A stretch of DNA of 64,000 nt from Hwanghaeella grinnelliae (GCF_004005845.1 NZ_SADE01000001.1:248001-312000), one strand, 5' to 3'. Counted from the stretch's first letter, positions 17,540-26,932 are shown. The notes: generated by a model not told the origin, from the letters alone. Made by a program: numbers and translations.

Positions 17540-18718
17540 ATGTTTATCAATCTCTTCCTGGGTTTGAAACAGGCTGGTCTGCCGGTCTCCTTGCGGGAGT
17601 ACCTGACGCTCTTGGAAGCGCTGCAGGCGCATGTTGCCGCTTACAACGTCAATGATTTTTACTTTCTCAGCCGTTCCACGCTGGTAAAGGATGAACGCTA
17701 TCTGGACCGGTTCGACAAGGTGTTCGGTGAGGTGTTCAAGGGCTTGGAGCGTCCCGAAGGTATCGACCCTGATTCGGTGTCGATACCCGAAGAGTGGCTC
17801 AGGAAACTGGCAGAAAAAAATCTGACCGATGAAGAGAAGGCGATGATCGAAGCCCTTGGTGGGTTCGAAAAGATCATGGAAACCCTGAAGGATCGGCTGC
17901 GTGAACAGCAGGGCAGGCACCAAGGGGGATCAAAATGGATCGGGACGGGGGGGACTTCACCCTTCGGATCGCACGGCTATAACCCCGAAGGTGTGCGGAT
18001 CGGTGGGGAATCCACTCACCGGCGCGCCGTGAAGGTTTGGGAGAAGAGAGACTTCAAGAACCTAGATGACGGCATCGAGCTAGGGACGCGTAACATTAAG
18101 GTCGCGTTGCGGCGGCTGCGCCGTTTCGCCCGTGAGGGCGCGGCGACAGAGCTGGATATGGACGACACGATCCGCTCCACCGCGGATAATGCCGGATATC
18201 TTGACCTGAAAATGGTTCCGGAGCGGCACAATGCCGTCAAAGTACTGATATTCTTTGATATCGGTGGGTCGATGGACGATCACATTCGCGTCTGCGAAGA
18301 GCTTTTTTCAGCTGTCCGGACGGAGTTCAAGCATCTGGAATACTTTTATTTCCACAATTGCCTTTACGAGAGTGTCTGGCGGGACAATCGGCGCCGTTGG
18401 GAAGAACGGATCACGACCGAGGAAGTGCTCCGTACCTATCCACGTGACTACAAGGTTATCTTCGTTGGTGATGCGTCGATGAGCCCCTACGAAATTGTCT
18501 ATCCTGGCGGTAGCGTGGAGCATTGGAACGAAGAAGCGGGGCGTGTCTGGATGGAACGAGTGCTAAAGACCTATCCGAACGCGGTTTGGTTGAATCCACA
18601 GCCATCGGCCTGGTGGGATCGCATGCCATCCATCAGGTTGTTGAAGGAAATCATGGAGGACCGGATGTTCCCCCTCACCTTGCGGGGGCTGGACGATGCG
18701 ATGAGGGAGCTGACCTGA
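17540..18718 (+). CDS. CoxE-like VWA-domain protein
   Basis: 392 residues. The N-terminus (MFINLFLGLKQAGLPVSLREYLTLLEAL) is the typical start of MoxR-associated VWA proteins. The VWA domain spans about 230-375: VLIFFDIGGSMDDH carries the MIDAS loop as D-x-G-x-S instead of D-x-S-x-S, as in several CoxE-like proteins, and VIFVGDASMSPYEI lies near the third metal-binding loop. It probably works with the MoxR ATPase encoded at 14359 in protein or metallocentre maturation (inference from family practice). ATG at 17540 is chosen over the open frame from 17492. Confidence 0.85.
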   Translation: MFINLFLGLKQAGLPVSLREYLTLLEALQAHVAAYNVNDFYFLSRSTLVKDERYLDRFDKVFGEVFKGLERPEGIDPDSVSIPEEWLRKLAEKNLTDEEKAMIEALGGFEKIMETLKDRLREQQGRHQGGSKWIGTGGTSPFGSHGYNPEGVRIGGESTHRRAVKVWEKRDFKNLDDGIELGTRNIKVALRRLRRFAREGAATELDMDDTIRSTADNAGYLDLKMVPERHNAVKVLIFFDIGGSMDDHIRVCEELFSAVRTEFKHLEYFYFHNCLYESVWRDNRRRWEERITTEEVLRTYPRDYKVIFVGDASMSPYEIVYPGGSVEHWNEEAGRVWMERVLKTYPNAVWLNPQPSAWWDRMPSIRLLKEIMEDRMFPLTLRGLDDAMRELT

Positions 18719-19008
18719 TGAATGGCCGTCATACAATGACGTTCCTGGCAGTCATGGTTCTGATGACTGCATGTGCCCGGGATCCGTCGATCACCACAAG
18801 CGATGTTTGGCATTCGGGGCCAAATCAGACGGCTGTCTCCGTTTGTTACAGCGCGTCCGCATCTACACGTGAGCAAGTCGAAGCCGTCGCCGCCGAGGGC
18901 TGCCCTGTCGAAAAGCCGATCCTAAGATTGATCGATGAAGATTCATTCCTGAACGATTGCCCGCTGTCCAAGCGCATCCGGGCGACGTTCTTGTGCGTGG
19001 CGCCATAA
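18718..19008 (+). CDS. small lipoprotein
   Basis: 96 residues starting MNGRHTMTFLAVMVLMTACARD, with lipobox LMTAC. The mature part holds four further Cys (VCYSAS, EGCPVE, LNDCPL, TFLCVAP), so disulfide bonds are likely in the periplasm. The start overlaps the VWA stop by one base (TGATG), so it is translationally coupled. The frame is open upstream to 18523 inside the VWA gene, but the signal peptide fixes the start here. No family recognised. Confidence 0.6.
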   Translation: MNGRHTMTFLAVMVLMTACARDPSITTSDVWHSGPNQTAVSVCYSASASTREQVEAVAAEGCPVEKPILRLIDEDSFLNDCPLSKRIRATFLCVAP

Positions 19009-19270
19009 CCGTTTCGGGCGTTCACCCGAATTTCGTGTTTTCTACTATTCAATGAAACCCTAAAACTGTTAACCACCGTCAATGTTGTGGCAACTTTTCA
19101 GGGTGTAGTCGACATTTTCACACACCATTCAAATGCTGCGCTGGCGAAGCACGTTTTAGAGTTGTAAGGATCTGAGTAATGGTCGACAGGTTTGCGCGTG
19201 GCGTGAATCGCGCTTCAGGTTTCATGAAAATTGGTTCCTTGATCTCGAGAGGAACCTTTGGGGGTACGAA

Positions 19271-20113
19271 ATGAATGGTTTCAAATTTGGACGAGGTTTC
19301 AGTCTTGTCTTAGCGTCCGGGGCGATTGCGCTTGCTCTTGCTTCTGGCAGTGCGAACGCAGCGTCAGTCGTTCATGAGGGCTCGATCCTTGATACGACCG
19401 TTCATCCGCTGGACTTCTCCATGATCTACCGGAGCAGCGACGGTTATGGTGGTGGCTGGGGCGGCGCCCGCCATATCGGTGGCGACATCGCTTATAACTG
19501 GGATGTCGGCGCGGATAACAAACTCAGCAGTGGCGATACGGCGACCTTCAACATCAAGGACACGCTGGTCTACACCACGAACGAGGGCGGATACCGCTAC
19601 GATGTCACGCTGTTAAATAGCGCGAACTCGATACTGACCGTCGGCAACGCGTTGAGTTCGCCTGTGGGGAACGCCACGGATTTCGTGACGCATACGATTG
19701 GTGGATCTTTGGACTTTAAGATCGAGATCTTCGGCAACGGCGCTAATCCGCTGGCCACGCTGACGGACAATATCCGGTTTGACACTCTCCTCGAATTCAG
19801 CCTGGTAAACGGCATTCGGGAATCCGGGCCGGGTAGCGTCGCCATGTATCTGTGGGGCGAAACCCGAGACGAAAGCTACGAGCCGAAATATCCGGGCGAC
19901 GCGAATGATGGCTACGACTTCAATTGCACGGGAAGTCATTGGAAGTGCAAGAAGATCAAGAATACTTTCTACGGTCATGAAAAGAACATGGTCTGGAAGT
20001 TGGCTATGGACGGCTCGGTCACGGCTGTGCCGGTTCCGGCCGCGATGCCGTTGCTGATCTCCGCGTTGGTCGGCCTCGGTTTCCTGACCCGCCGTCGCCG
20101 TACGGCCGCATAA
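19271..20113 (+). CDS. VPLPA-CTERM surface/secreted protein
   Basis: 280 residues. A signal peptide (core LVLASGAIALALASG, cleavage near ANAAS) opens the protein, and the C-terminus is VPVPAAMPLL followed by a hydrophobic span and RRRRTAA, the sorting signal of exosortase (XrtD-type) substrates. The body is beta-rich with many Gly, Asn and Asp (SSDGYGGGWGGARHIGG) and two Cys close together (FNCTGSHWKCKK). It should be exported, cleaved and anchored or released at the outer surface. A strong terminator follows at 20161. No exosortase gene is in the window. Confidence 0.8.
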   Translation: MNGFKFGRGFSLVLASGAIALALASGSANAASVVHEGSILDTTVHPLDFSMIYRSSDGYGGGWGGARHIGGDIAYNWDVGADNKLSSGDTATFNIKDTLVYTTNEGGYRYDVTLLNSANSILTVGNALSSPVGNATDFVTHTIGGSLDFKIEIFGNGANPLATLTDNIRFDTLLEFSLVNGIRESGPGSVAMYLWGETRDESYEPKYPGDANDGYDFNCTGSHWKCKKIKNTFYGHEKNMVWKLAMDGSVTAVPVPAAMPLLISALVGLGFLTRRRRTAA

Positions 20114-20160
20114 GGGAAAGACGGGGACCAGACCCGCTCTTCTCGGTATCTGAATTGATT

Positions 20161-20196
20161 AAGCCCTGCCGGCTCATCTCGGCAGGGCTTTTCGTT
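20161..20196 (+). terminator. Rho-independent terminator after the VPLPA-CTERM gene
   Basis: AAGCCCTGCCG and CGGCAGGGCTT form an exact 11-bp stem with an 8-base loop, followed by TTCGTT. Confidence 0.8.
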
Positions 20197-20230
20197 GATG
20201 CCGCCCTTCCATCCAATCGCTTCAAATGAA

Positions 20231-20260
20231 AGACCCCGCCGATGCTTGCCGGCGGGGTCT
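20231..20260 (-). terminator. Rho-independent terminator after icd
   Basis: AGACCCCGCCG and CGGCGGGGTCT form an exact 11-bp stem. Read on the minus strand it is followed by TTCATTT. It lies 52 bases past the icd stop. Confidence 0.75.
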
Positions 20261-20311
20261 TGTCATTAGAAGGCGTATGACGGGCCGATTGGCACGGCCC
20301 GCCAACCGGGT

Positions 20312-21535
20312 TTACCAGGTTTCCATCGCCTTTTTCAGGTTTTCGTCCAGCTTCTCAAGGAACTGGGTCGTCGTCAGCCAGGGCTGGCTCTCACCAATCA
20401 GCAAAGCCAAGTCCTTGGTCATGTGACCCTGCTCAACCGTGTCGACGCAGACTTTCTCGATCGTGCTCGCAAAGCGCTCGACTTCAGGGGTTTCGTCGAA
20501 TTTACCACGATAGCTGATGCCGCGCGTCCATGCGAAAATCGAAGCGATCGGGTTTGTCGAGGTTTCCTTACCCTGCTGGTGCTGCCGGAAATGGCGAGTG
20601 ACGGTGCCGTGCGCGGCTTCCGCTTCTACCGTCTTGCCGTCCGGTGTCATCAGAACAGACGTCATCAGACCGAGAGACCCGAAACCTTGCGCGACGGAAT
20701 CCGACTGAACGTCGCCGTCATAGTTCTTCGCAGCCCAAAGGAAATCGCCGCTGTTCTTCAAGGCAAAGGCCACCATGTCATCGATCAGCCGATGTTCGTA
20801 CCAGATGCCGGCGGCTTTGAACTTGTCCTCGAACTCGGCCTCATAAACTTCCTGGAAGAGATCCTTGAAGCGCCCGTCATAGGCTTTGAGGATGGTGTTC
20901 TTGGTGGAGAGATAGACCGGGTAGTGGCGCATCAGGCCGTAGGTCATGCAGGCACGGGCAAAACCGCGGATCGAGTCATCCAAGTTATACATGCCCATTG
21001 CAATGCCGGGACCTTCGAAGTGGAAGACCTGGTGGCGGATGTTTTCGCCTTCGGGGTCATCCGGGGTGAAGGTGATGTGCAGCATGCCGGCTTCCGGCAC
21101 CAGGAAATCCGTCGCCTTGTACTGGTCGCCGAAGGCATGGCGGGCGACGACGATCGGGCTGGTCCAGCTCGGAATCAGGCGCGGCACGTTCTGGCAGACA
21201 ATCGGCTCGCGGAAAACGGTGCCATCGAGAATGTTGCGGATGGTGCCGTTCGGCGACCGCCACATCTTCTTCAGGCCGAATTCTTTGACGCGGTCTTCGT
21301 CCGGCGTGATGGTCGCGCATTTAACGCCGACGCCGTATTGCTTGATGGCGTTGGCTGCGTCGATCGTGATCTGATCGTCTGTCTCATCGCGCTTTTCGAT
21401 GCCGAGGTCGTAGTATTTCAAATCCACGTCCAGATACGGCAAGACGAGCTTTTGTTTGATGAAATCCCAGATGATCCGGGTCATCTCGTCTCCGTCGAGC
21501 TCGACGATCGGATTTTTCACCTTGATTTTCGACAT
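20312..21535 (-). CDS. icd: NADP-dependent isocitrate dehydrogenase
   Basis: 407 residues of the homodimeric type related to eukaryotic IDH1/2: [25 protein letters not shown] at the start, [24 protein letters not shown] (isocitrate binding), [24 protein letters not shown], and [12 protein letters not shown] with [12 protein letters not shown] near the C-terminus. It decarboxylates isocitrate to 2-oxoglutarate and yields NADPH. GAGGGAGAAG lies eight bases before the ATG. A 450-codon open frame on the opposite strand is a GC-bias shadow. Confidence 0.97.
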   Translation of the reverse strand: MSKIKVKNPIVELDGDEMTRIIWDFIKQKLVLPYLDVDLKYYDLGIEKRDETDDQITIDAANAIKQYGVGVKCATITPDEDRVKEFGLKKMWRSPNGTIRNILDGTVFREPIVCQNVPRLIPSWTSPIVVARHAFGDQYKATDFLVPEAGMLHITFTPDDPEGENIRHQVFHFEGPGIAMGMYNLDDSIRGFARACMTYGLMRHYPVYLSTKNTILKAYDGRFKDLFQEVYEAEFEDKFKAAGIWYEHRLIDDMVAFALKNSGDFLWAAKNYDGDVQSDSVAQGFGSLGLMTSVLMTPDGKTVEAEAAHGTVTRHFRQHQQGKETSTNPIASIFAWTRGISYRGKFDETPEVERFASTIEKVCVDTVEQGHMTKDLALLIGESQPWLTTTQFLEKLDENLKKAMETW

Positions 21536-21854
21536 ATTCGAACTTCTCCCTCTGGCGTTCCTGCCGGATATGACCAGCGCAGCTGCACCGGGTTGCTAAC
21601 CCTTACCAATCGATTGTCGAAGTATACCCACAATCGGCTGAAAAGTCGCCGCGCCGCTTTGAAACTAGCGGAGCGGACATTAGCCAATGGCCTCGGGCTG
21701 AGCAACATTGACTATAGGTTCGGCTCACGGCGAATACCGTGTCGAACGCCCATGCGTCAAAATAACAAGTTTTGAACCAGTCCGTCTGCGCCGAGTATTC
21801 TTGAACTTGTCCAACGCATCGAGTTTTTCCCGGCCCCTGATCCGCAATCGTCGG
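21536..21854. other. icd upstream region
   Basis: 319 bases between the icd start and the psuG stop, both on the minus strand. It should carry the icd promoter. No ORF, tRNA fold or clear hairpin was found. Confidence 0.4.
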
Positions 21855-22766
21855 TCAATCCAGTCGGTTGAGCGCGACAGCAATTTCGGCGGCCAGGCGT
21901 GCGTTGTTGCAAACAAGGGCGATGTTCGCTTCCAGGCTTCGTCCCTGAGTCGCCTCCAGCACCTTTTCAAGAAGGAAGGGGGTGACGGCCTTGCCCGTTA
22001 TCCCCTTGGCTTCCGCTTCTTCGATTGCGGATTCGATCGCAGGGGATATTTCCAGATAGGGTATCTCGTGACCCGCCGAAATAGGGTTCACCACCAACTG
22101 CCCGCCTTCCAAGCCTAGATCGCCACGTAACCTATGGGCCCGGGCAATCGTTTCGGCATCGTCCATGCGCAACGGCACGGGCAAGCCGCTGGACGCGGAC
22201 CAGAAAGCCGGAAAGTCATCCGTGCGCCAGCCGATGACCGGTACACCGCGGGTTTCCAATGCCTCCAATGTCTTGGGAATGTCCAAAATAGCCTTGGCCC
22301 CGGCGCAGACGACGGTGACCGGTGTTTTCGACAATTCGTCCAAGTCGGCGGAAATATCGAAACTGGTTTCCGCGCCGCGATGGACACCGCCGATCCCACC
22401 GGTTGCGAAACACGCGATACCGGCAAGCTGGGCGCAGATCATTGTTGCTGCCACGGTGGTTGAACCGTCGCCACCCGTCGCAAGCGTCGGCGCGAGATCT
22501 GCCCGCGATAGCTTCGACACATTGCGGGCTTGGGCCAATGTTTCCAGCGCAGACTTGTCTAGACCGGCCTGAATGACGCCGCCAATAACAGCTATCGTCG
22601 CCGGTACCGCGCCGGCGGTGCGGACCGTTTCTTCCACCAGAAGGGCGGTTTCCAAATTTCTTGGCCAGGGAAGACCATGGGTGATGATGGTACTTTCCAA
22701 CGCGACAACGGGCATGTTTCCCGCTTCGGCGGCCTGCACTTCCTTGCTTTTGGCCAGCGGTATCAA
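21855..22766 (-). CDS. psuG: pseudouridine-5'-phosphate glycosidase
   Basis: 303 residues. VVALESTIITHGLPWPRNLETA, PATIAVIGGVIQAGL, ADLAPTLATGGDGSTTVAATM and FATGGIGGVHRGAETSFDISADL are the PsuG signatures. It splits pseudouridine 5'-phosphate into uracil and ribose 5-phosphate. The start is a TTG at 22766 overlapping the psuK stop (TTGA), with AAGGAACG upstream. With psuK it forms a complete two-step pseudouridine salvage operon. Confidence 0.93.
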   Translation of the reverse strand: MIPLAKSKEVQAAEAGNMPVVALESTIITHGLPWPRNLETALLVEETVRTAGAVPATIAVIGGVIQAGLDKSALETLAQARNVSKLSRADLAPTLATGGDGSTTVAATMICAQLAGIACFATGGIGGVHRGAETSFDISADLDELSKTPVTVVCAGAKAILDIPKTLEALETRGVPVIGWRTDDFPAFWSASSGLPVPLRMDDAETIARAHRLRGDLGLEGGQLVVNPISAGHEIPYLEISPAIESAIEEAEAKGITGKAVTPFLLEKVLEATQGRSLEANIALVCNNARLAAEIAVALNRLD

Positions 22767-23608
22767 GCTCGTTCCTTTCCCTTATGCGCCAACGCTGCGC
22801 GCAGCGCAGAGGATGGATCTTTCCCGGCAATAACGGCGGCCAGATGCCGGGAGAGAAAGACATCGCCTGCGCCTGTCGCAGATATAAACCCCACCGGATC
22901 GGCGGGAGCGATAAATATGCCCTCTGGGGAAGCATCGCAAACCGGTTCCGGGCCATCCGTCACCACGGCGCGGCGAACCCCTCGCGTTGTCAAATCGCGC
23001 GCAGCGTCGGCGGCGGTTGGAAAGATGTTGGCGCAAAGCGCTGACGCTTCCGCGCGGTTACAATACAGGATGTCGATTTTGTCCAGGAACGGTTGCAGCC
23101 GGTCGGCGCGCGCCGGCGAGACCGGATTTGCGATCAGCGGTGGACGGGGGCGAACGAATGCAAGGTCTTGTATCACCGCCGTGGGCAGATTGGCCTCAAC
23201 AAACCAATAATCCGCGGTTGCAGCCGCGATGTTGTTGAAGGCACCGACAGATAGGGCGTCAACGGCCCGGCAGTCGGCAATCGCGCTGGTCAACTCACCT
23301 GTCTCGTCTTCCAGGGCAAGATATCGACCTGTCGGCAACGCTTCGGAAACCTGGGTCAGTGAGGTCCCGATACCGGCCGCCTTCAGTTCGGCGAGAAGGG
23401 CCTTACCATCCCGGTCACGCCCCACCGCTGACAGTAGTTCAGTCCGGCACCCTTGTGCGGCCAACTCAATCGCGACATTCACCGCGACGCCGCCCGGACG
23501 AACCGTGACGGTTCCCGGCCTGTCCGGTCCGGAAAAACCCGGGTCAGCTTGACCGATAAAGTCCCAATGCGCCGCCCCGAAGCAGGCTATGGAGGGTCGA
23601 GAATTCAT
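22763..23608 (-). CDS. psuK: PfkB-family kinase, probable pseudouridine kinase
   Basis: 281 residues. The N-terminal substrate region has GAAHWDFIGQ and PGGVAVNVAIELAAQG; the C-terminal anion hole and base are in FISATGAGDVFLSRHLAAV (catalytic Asp in GAGD). The family phosphorylates sugars and nucleosides; overlap with psuG identifies pseudouridine as the likely substrate. ATG at 23608 (MNSRPSIACFGAAH) is chosen over the 25-codon extension to 23683. Confidence 0.85.
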   Translation of the reverse strand: MNSRPSIACFGAAHWDFIGQADPGFSGPDRPGTVTVRPGGVAVNVAIELAAQGCRTELLSAVGRDRDGKALLAELKAAGIGTSLTQVSEALPTGRYLALEDETGELTSAIADCRAVDALSVGAFNNIAAATADYWFVEANLPTAVIQDLAFVRPRPPLIANPVSPARADRLQPFLDKIDILYCNRAEASALCANIFPTAADAARDLTTRGVRRAVVTDGPEPVCDASPEGIFIAPADPVGFISATGAGDVFLSRHLAAVIAGKDPSSALRAALAHKGKERA

Positions 23609-23679
23609 GCCGGCAGCGATACATGCATTGCCTGAATTGGCAAGCGGGCCATTCTTGCCGGAAAGGCCCGGGCAGCGGC

Positions 23680-24087
23680 TCACTCTGTTGCGGTACCGCT
23701 TCCTGCGGGAAGGTCCAAGCTTGGCGCATCGCCCCAGTTTTGGATATCTGCTGCCGGCTGATCGGATTCGACGTTGGAAGGTGGGCCTGATGCCGGCGCA
23801 ATATCATTCATGGTTTCAGGTTCGTTTGACGCGACCGGTTGCTCGGATTCGGATCGTATGGCGATGAAGGTCGTACCGGCGAAAAGTCCCAAACCAATGA
23901 AAAAAGCGACAGCGATGTGGTTACGGGAAAGGCGGGAGGGGCCTTTCGGCTGCCCCTGATGCGACTCGATTTGCACATGGGCGTTGGGGGCTTCCATCCG
24001 CAAATCGGGCGGCGCCCGCCCTGTATCAATAAGGGCTTGGTTCAAAGACCTTTTCGGTCGCTGAAGATAAGGTGACGTCATGCTCAT
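23680..24087 (-). CDS. single-span membrane protein of unknown function
   Basis: 135 residues: a cytoplasmic-looking N-terminal 55 residues rich in Pro, Arg and Gln, one membrane span (IAVAFFIGLGLFAGTTFIAI, about 58-77) and a Pro/Ala/Asp-rich tail that looks disordered. ATG codons at 24087 and 24081 are both possible. It lies 71 bases before psuK on the same strand. No domain recognised; composition and frame make it a probable but not certain gene. Confidence 0.45.
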   Translation of the reverse strand: MSMTSPYLQRPKRSLNQALIDTGRAPPDLRMEAPNAHVQIESHQGQPKGPSRLSRNHIAVAFFIGLGLFAGTTFIAIRSESEQPVASNEPETMNDIAPASGPPSNVESDQPAADIQNWGDAPSLDLPAGSGTATE

Positions 24088-24529
24088 CTACGGAAACAAA
24101 GGCTTCCGCACCTTAAATAGCTGTTGGACCGATGACCCGGCGTTCAATGAACGCTTCCCGCGAAGGCTCTTTAATGCACCCTGATAGTAGGTGTCGCGCA
24201 TATAACGATAACACTGTTATTCGAGAAATCAACGTGGTTTTTTTGGCCCGTTTCTTTCCTATCTCGCGGGGGCAACGATACCGTCAAATGTCACTGTCAC
24301 CAAGGTTTAGACAGAGAATTCATACCCGGATACACCATATGGTCGTTTTGCCAAATATCCGGTAACTTACTGTTAAGAATAAGAAAATTGTAAGTCCATG
24401 ATATTCTCGGTCACGCAGTCAACGCTGGTTAAAATTGTGACACGAAAATAGGCGCTTTGCGGACGGGCGCGGCGCTGTCAAAAGCCACGACAGGTAAATG
24501 AACTCGCACATTTTTTAGGAGAGTTGTTC
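24088..24529. other. divergent upstream region with palindrome
   Basis: 442 bases, AT-rich relative to the rest, between the minus-strand membrane-protein gene and the PaiB-like gene. No ORF of support. It contains the exact palindrome ATAACA-C-TGTTAT at 24208-24220, listed separately. Confidence 0.4.
24208..24220. promoter_or_regulatory. candidate operator palindrome
   Basis: ATAACACTGTTAT is a perfect 6-1-6 inverted repeat in the divergent intergenic region. A dimeric repressor site is the simplest reading; the binding protein is unknown. Confidence 0.35.
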
Positions 24530-25171
24530 ATGTATATGCCGCAGGCATTCGAACAAAAGGATCCGGATCTGGTATTCGGTCTGATGTCTTCATTGGGGGT
24601 GGCAACGGCGGTGTCGAACGGTCCTGAGGGCATGATCGCCAGCCATGTTCCCGTTGAAATTGACCGTGAAGGTGGGGCGAAAGGGATCATTCGATGCCAT
24701 TTCGCCAAACCGAATTTGCAACCCGCGCTGATTGCCGAGGGGGCTGAGGTTCTATTTATTTTTCAAGGGCCGCTCGCATACGTCACACCAGCTTGGTATC
24801 CGACCAAGGCCGAGACAGGCAAGGTTGTACCGACATTGAATTTTGCCGTTGTCCACGCTTATGGCACGGGACGCGCCGTTGAAGACCCGATTGCGATGCG
24901 GCGTCATCTCACGGCATTAACGGATCATTTCGAGGCCGAATTTCCTGAGCCGTGGAAAGTGTCCGATGCGCCGGATGAGTACATTGACCGTATGATGAAG
25001 GGCATAACGGTCGTGGAAGTTTCTCTGACTCGGTTGGAGGGAAAATGGAAATTGTCTCAGAACCGCTCGGAGGGTGACCGGCGGGGCGTTACGGAAGGCT
25101 ACCGGACGGAAGGTCGGGCAGACATGCAAGCGCTGATGGAGGATTTTGCCCTAGGCGGACGGCAGGGCTAA
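24530..25171 (+). CDS. PaiB-like FMN-binding regulator family protein
   Basis: 213 residues. MYMPQAFEQKDPDLVFGLMSSLGVATAVS, MIASHVPVEIDREGG, HFAKPNLQPALI, VLFIFQGPLAYVTPAWYPTK and VPTLNFAVVHAYGTGRAVED are the PaiB pattern (split-barrel flavin-binding fold). Bacillus PaiB is reported as a negative regulator of protease and sporulation genes; here a flavin-binding protein is safer. AGGAGA lies nine bases before the ATG. The 3' end overlaps the convergent VOC gene by 21 bases. Confidence 0.82.
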   Translation: MYMPQAFEQKDPDLVFGLMSSLGVATAVSNGPEGMIASHVPVEIDREGGAKGIIRCHFAKPNLQPALIAEGAEVLFIFQGPLAYVTPAWYPTKAETGKVVPTLNFAVVHAYGTGRAVEDPIAMRRHLTALTDHFEAEFPEPWKVSDAPDEYIDRMMKGITVVEVSLTRLEGKWKLSQNRSEGDRRGVTEGYRTEGRADMQALMEDFALGGRQG

Positions 25172-26095
25172 CATCGGTCCGCTGGCGGTTTCTTGTTCCA
25201 CAGCTTGGACGAAAGCGAGGGTCACGCCAAATAGGCTTGGCGCCGGCACGACAAGGCCGGCTTTGGCCCAATGGGCTGCCACTCCCGCCTCACCCAGCAG
25301 CTTTTCCGTTTCGGCGAGGTTGTCGACCAGGACCCGGAATGCTGCCAGATGTGGGCCTTTCGGCGCGTCGACCTTGTCCAGGGCTATCGAACCGAACCAA
25401 TCCCGATAGGCTTCCGGTGTCATTGCCGACATCCAACCACGTGCGGTTTCCGCCCTGAGGATACCGTCTTCAAGCGCCACGCTTTCAGGCTGTTGCAGGC
25501 CTTCGAACAGGAACTGCAGGTCGCCCGGGTTGTCCGCGATCAAGACCACTTCCCCAATCGCGCGGGCGCCGTTCCTATGTTTCTGGAAATGCGGTTTCCA
25601 GAAGTATTCCGGCGCGTGCTGCTGACAGACGAAAAAGGCGGCATCCGGGCATTCCGGTCGGTGCACGAAGGATAGTGAGAATCCCACGGTAACCGTCGAT
25701 CCGTCCGGCAGGGTCGCTTTGCGTTCAAAGTCGAACCGTTCGAAATTGGACAGGCCGTTTTCGGCGAATTCTTTCCGGTCCGCCTCCGCGTCACCGCTCT
25801 CGAAGACCAGCATCCCAAAACCTTCCCGATTTTGCAGATACCGGTGGATGAAATTGCCGAAACCGAAAGCCCCATCGCGTTCCGGCAAAAGCTTGTCCGG
25901 ATGGGCGACCTCGATGATTTCCAGAAAGCTTCCCTCGACCTGGACCAACCGGTTGTCGGTGCCCCAGTCGTGGCTGGCCCGGGGCGTCAACGTGAATCCC
26001 AGGCGTTCATACATCTCAGCCGCCGCATCCAGGTTCCTGACGCAGAGCACAAGATGGTCGATACCTCGACCAGGGCGGGGAGCGTTTCGCGGCAT
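25151..26095 (-). CDS. VOC superfamily protein (two-module)
   Basis: 314 residues. GIDHLVLCVRNLDAAAEMYERLGFTLTPRASHDWGTDNRLV opens a first glyoxalase-like module, and AIGEVVLIADNPGDLQFLFEGLQ starts a second. This is the Glyoxalase_3-like arrangement often seen in Alphaproteobacteria. Metal ligands cannot be assigned with certainty and the substrate is unknown. It follows the dienelactone hydrolase frame in the same operon direction, starting five bases upstream of that gene's stop boundary, and probably is cotranscribed with it. Confidence 0.75.
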   Translation of the reverse strand: MPRNAPRPGRGIDHLVLCVRNLDAAAEMYERLGFTLTPRASHDWGTDNRLVQVEGSFLEIIEVAHPDKLLPERDGAFGFGNFIHRYLQNREGFGMLVFESGDAEADRKEFAENGLSNFERFDFERKATLPDGSTVTVGFSLSFVHRPECPDAAFFVCQQHAPEYFWKPHFQKHRNGARAIGEVVLIADNPGDLQFLFEGLQQPESVALEDGILRAETARGWMSAMTPEAYRDWFGSIALDKVDAPKGPHLAAFRVLVDNLAETEKLLGEAGVAAHWAKAGLVVPAPSLFGVTLAFVQAVEQETASGPMLALPSA

Positions 26096-26100
26096 TGAGA

Positions 26101-26763
26101 TCAGAAGTTCTGTTTGAAGAAGTCGACGGTGCGGTCGAGGGCCAGTGTCGCCGAGGCCTTGTCGTAAGATCCACGCATGTCGCAGTTGAAGCCGTGATCC
26201 GCGTCATACATCATGATCGGCAGGTCGGGATGGTTTTCCCGAATCGCCTGGACATGTTCCGGTGTGATATGGGCGTCCCGCTCACCGAAATGCAGCATTG
26301 TTGGGCATTTCGGAGTTTCTTTGGCCTTGGTGTGAATGCCGCCGCCATAGTAACAGACGGCTGCGTCCAAACCGTCCAATGACGTTGCTGCGATCCAGGA
26401 AATATACCCGCCCCAGCAATAACCGACGATGCCTTTGCCGCCGGGCGGCAGGGTTTCCATTGCCGCGGTGACATCAAGCAGGGCGGGGGCGTCGAGGCTC
26501 GCGGTCTTCAATGCGCGCCCTCGGGCTACGTCATCCGCTGAATAGCCCAGTTCCACATTCCGTTCGATACGATCAAACAGTGCCGGAGCAATGCAATTGA
26601 AGCCCTTCTCGGCAAATCGATCGCAGACCGACCGGATATGCTCGTTGACACCGAAAATTTCCTGAACGACGACCAAGCCACCCTGGGATACGCCGTTGGC
26701 GTCCGCCTTGTAGGCTGCAAATTCATGCCCGTCCGACGCTTTAAGCGTAATGAACTGACCCAT
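26101..26763 (-). CDS. dienelactone hydrolase family protein
   Basis: 220 residues, alpha/beta hydrolase. VVVQEIFGVNEHIRSVCDRFAEKGF is the N-terminal family motif; nucleophile Cys in GIVGYCWGG (about 117-125), Asp in HFGERDAH and His in MMYDADHGFNCD complete a Cys-Asp-His triad. The family opens dienelactones or related cyclic esters. GGAGGAACC precedes the ATG at 26763; the longer frame to 26850 lacks support. It lies directly upstream of the VOC gene, suggesting a shared catabolic role (inference). Confidence 0.85.
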   Translation of the reverse strand: MGQFITLKASDGHEFAAYKADANGVSQGGLVVVQEIFGVNEHIRSVCDRFAEKGFNCIAPALFDRIERNVELGYSADDVARGRALKTASLDAPALLDVTAAMETLPPGGKGIVGYCWGGYISWIAATSLDGLDAAVCYYGGGIHTKAKETPKCPTMLHFGERDAHITPEHVQAIRENHPDLPIMMYDADHGFNCDMRGSYDKASATLALDRTVDFFKQNF

Positions 26764-26932
26764 TCTTAGGTTCCTCCGATGTCCCCCGTTTTTGATTGGC
26801 CGATACCCTAGACTGAACCTGGATAGTGTCCAGTTCCCAATAGGTAACAAGTCCGGTGACGGCCAAGGCGCGATTGCGCCGCGCGGACTTTAACCGATTC
26901 GTTGAGATATCGGCGAGTTGAAAGGCAGGGGG

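Noticed and set aside
18523-18717. Long N-terminal extension of the small lipoprotein
   Set aside because: Overlaps the VWA gene; signal peptide and TGATG coupling fix the start at 18718.
20423-21775. 450-codon plus-strand open frame over icd
   Set aside because: Antisense to a perfectly conserved isocitrate dehydrogenase; translation is low-information and has no family pattern. Caused by GC-rich third positions.
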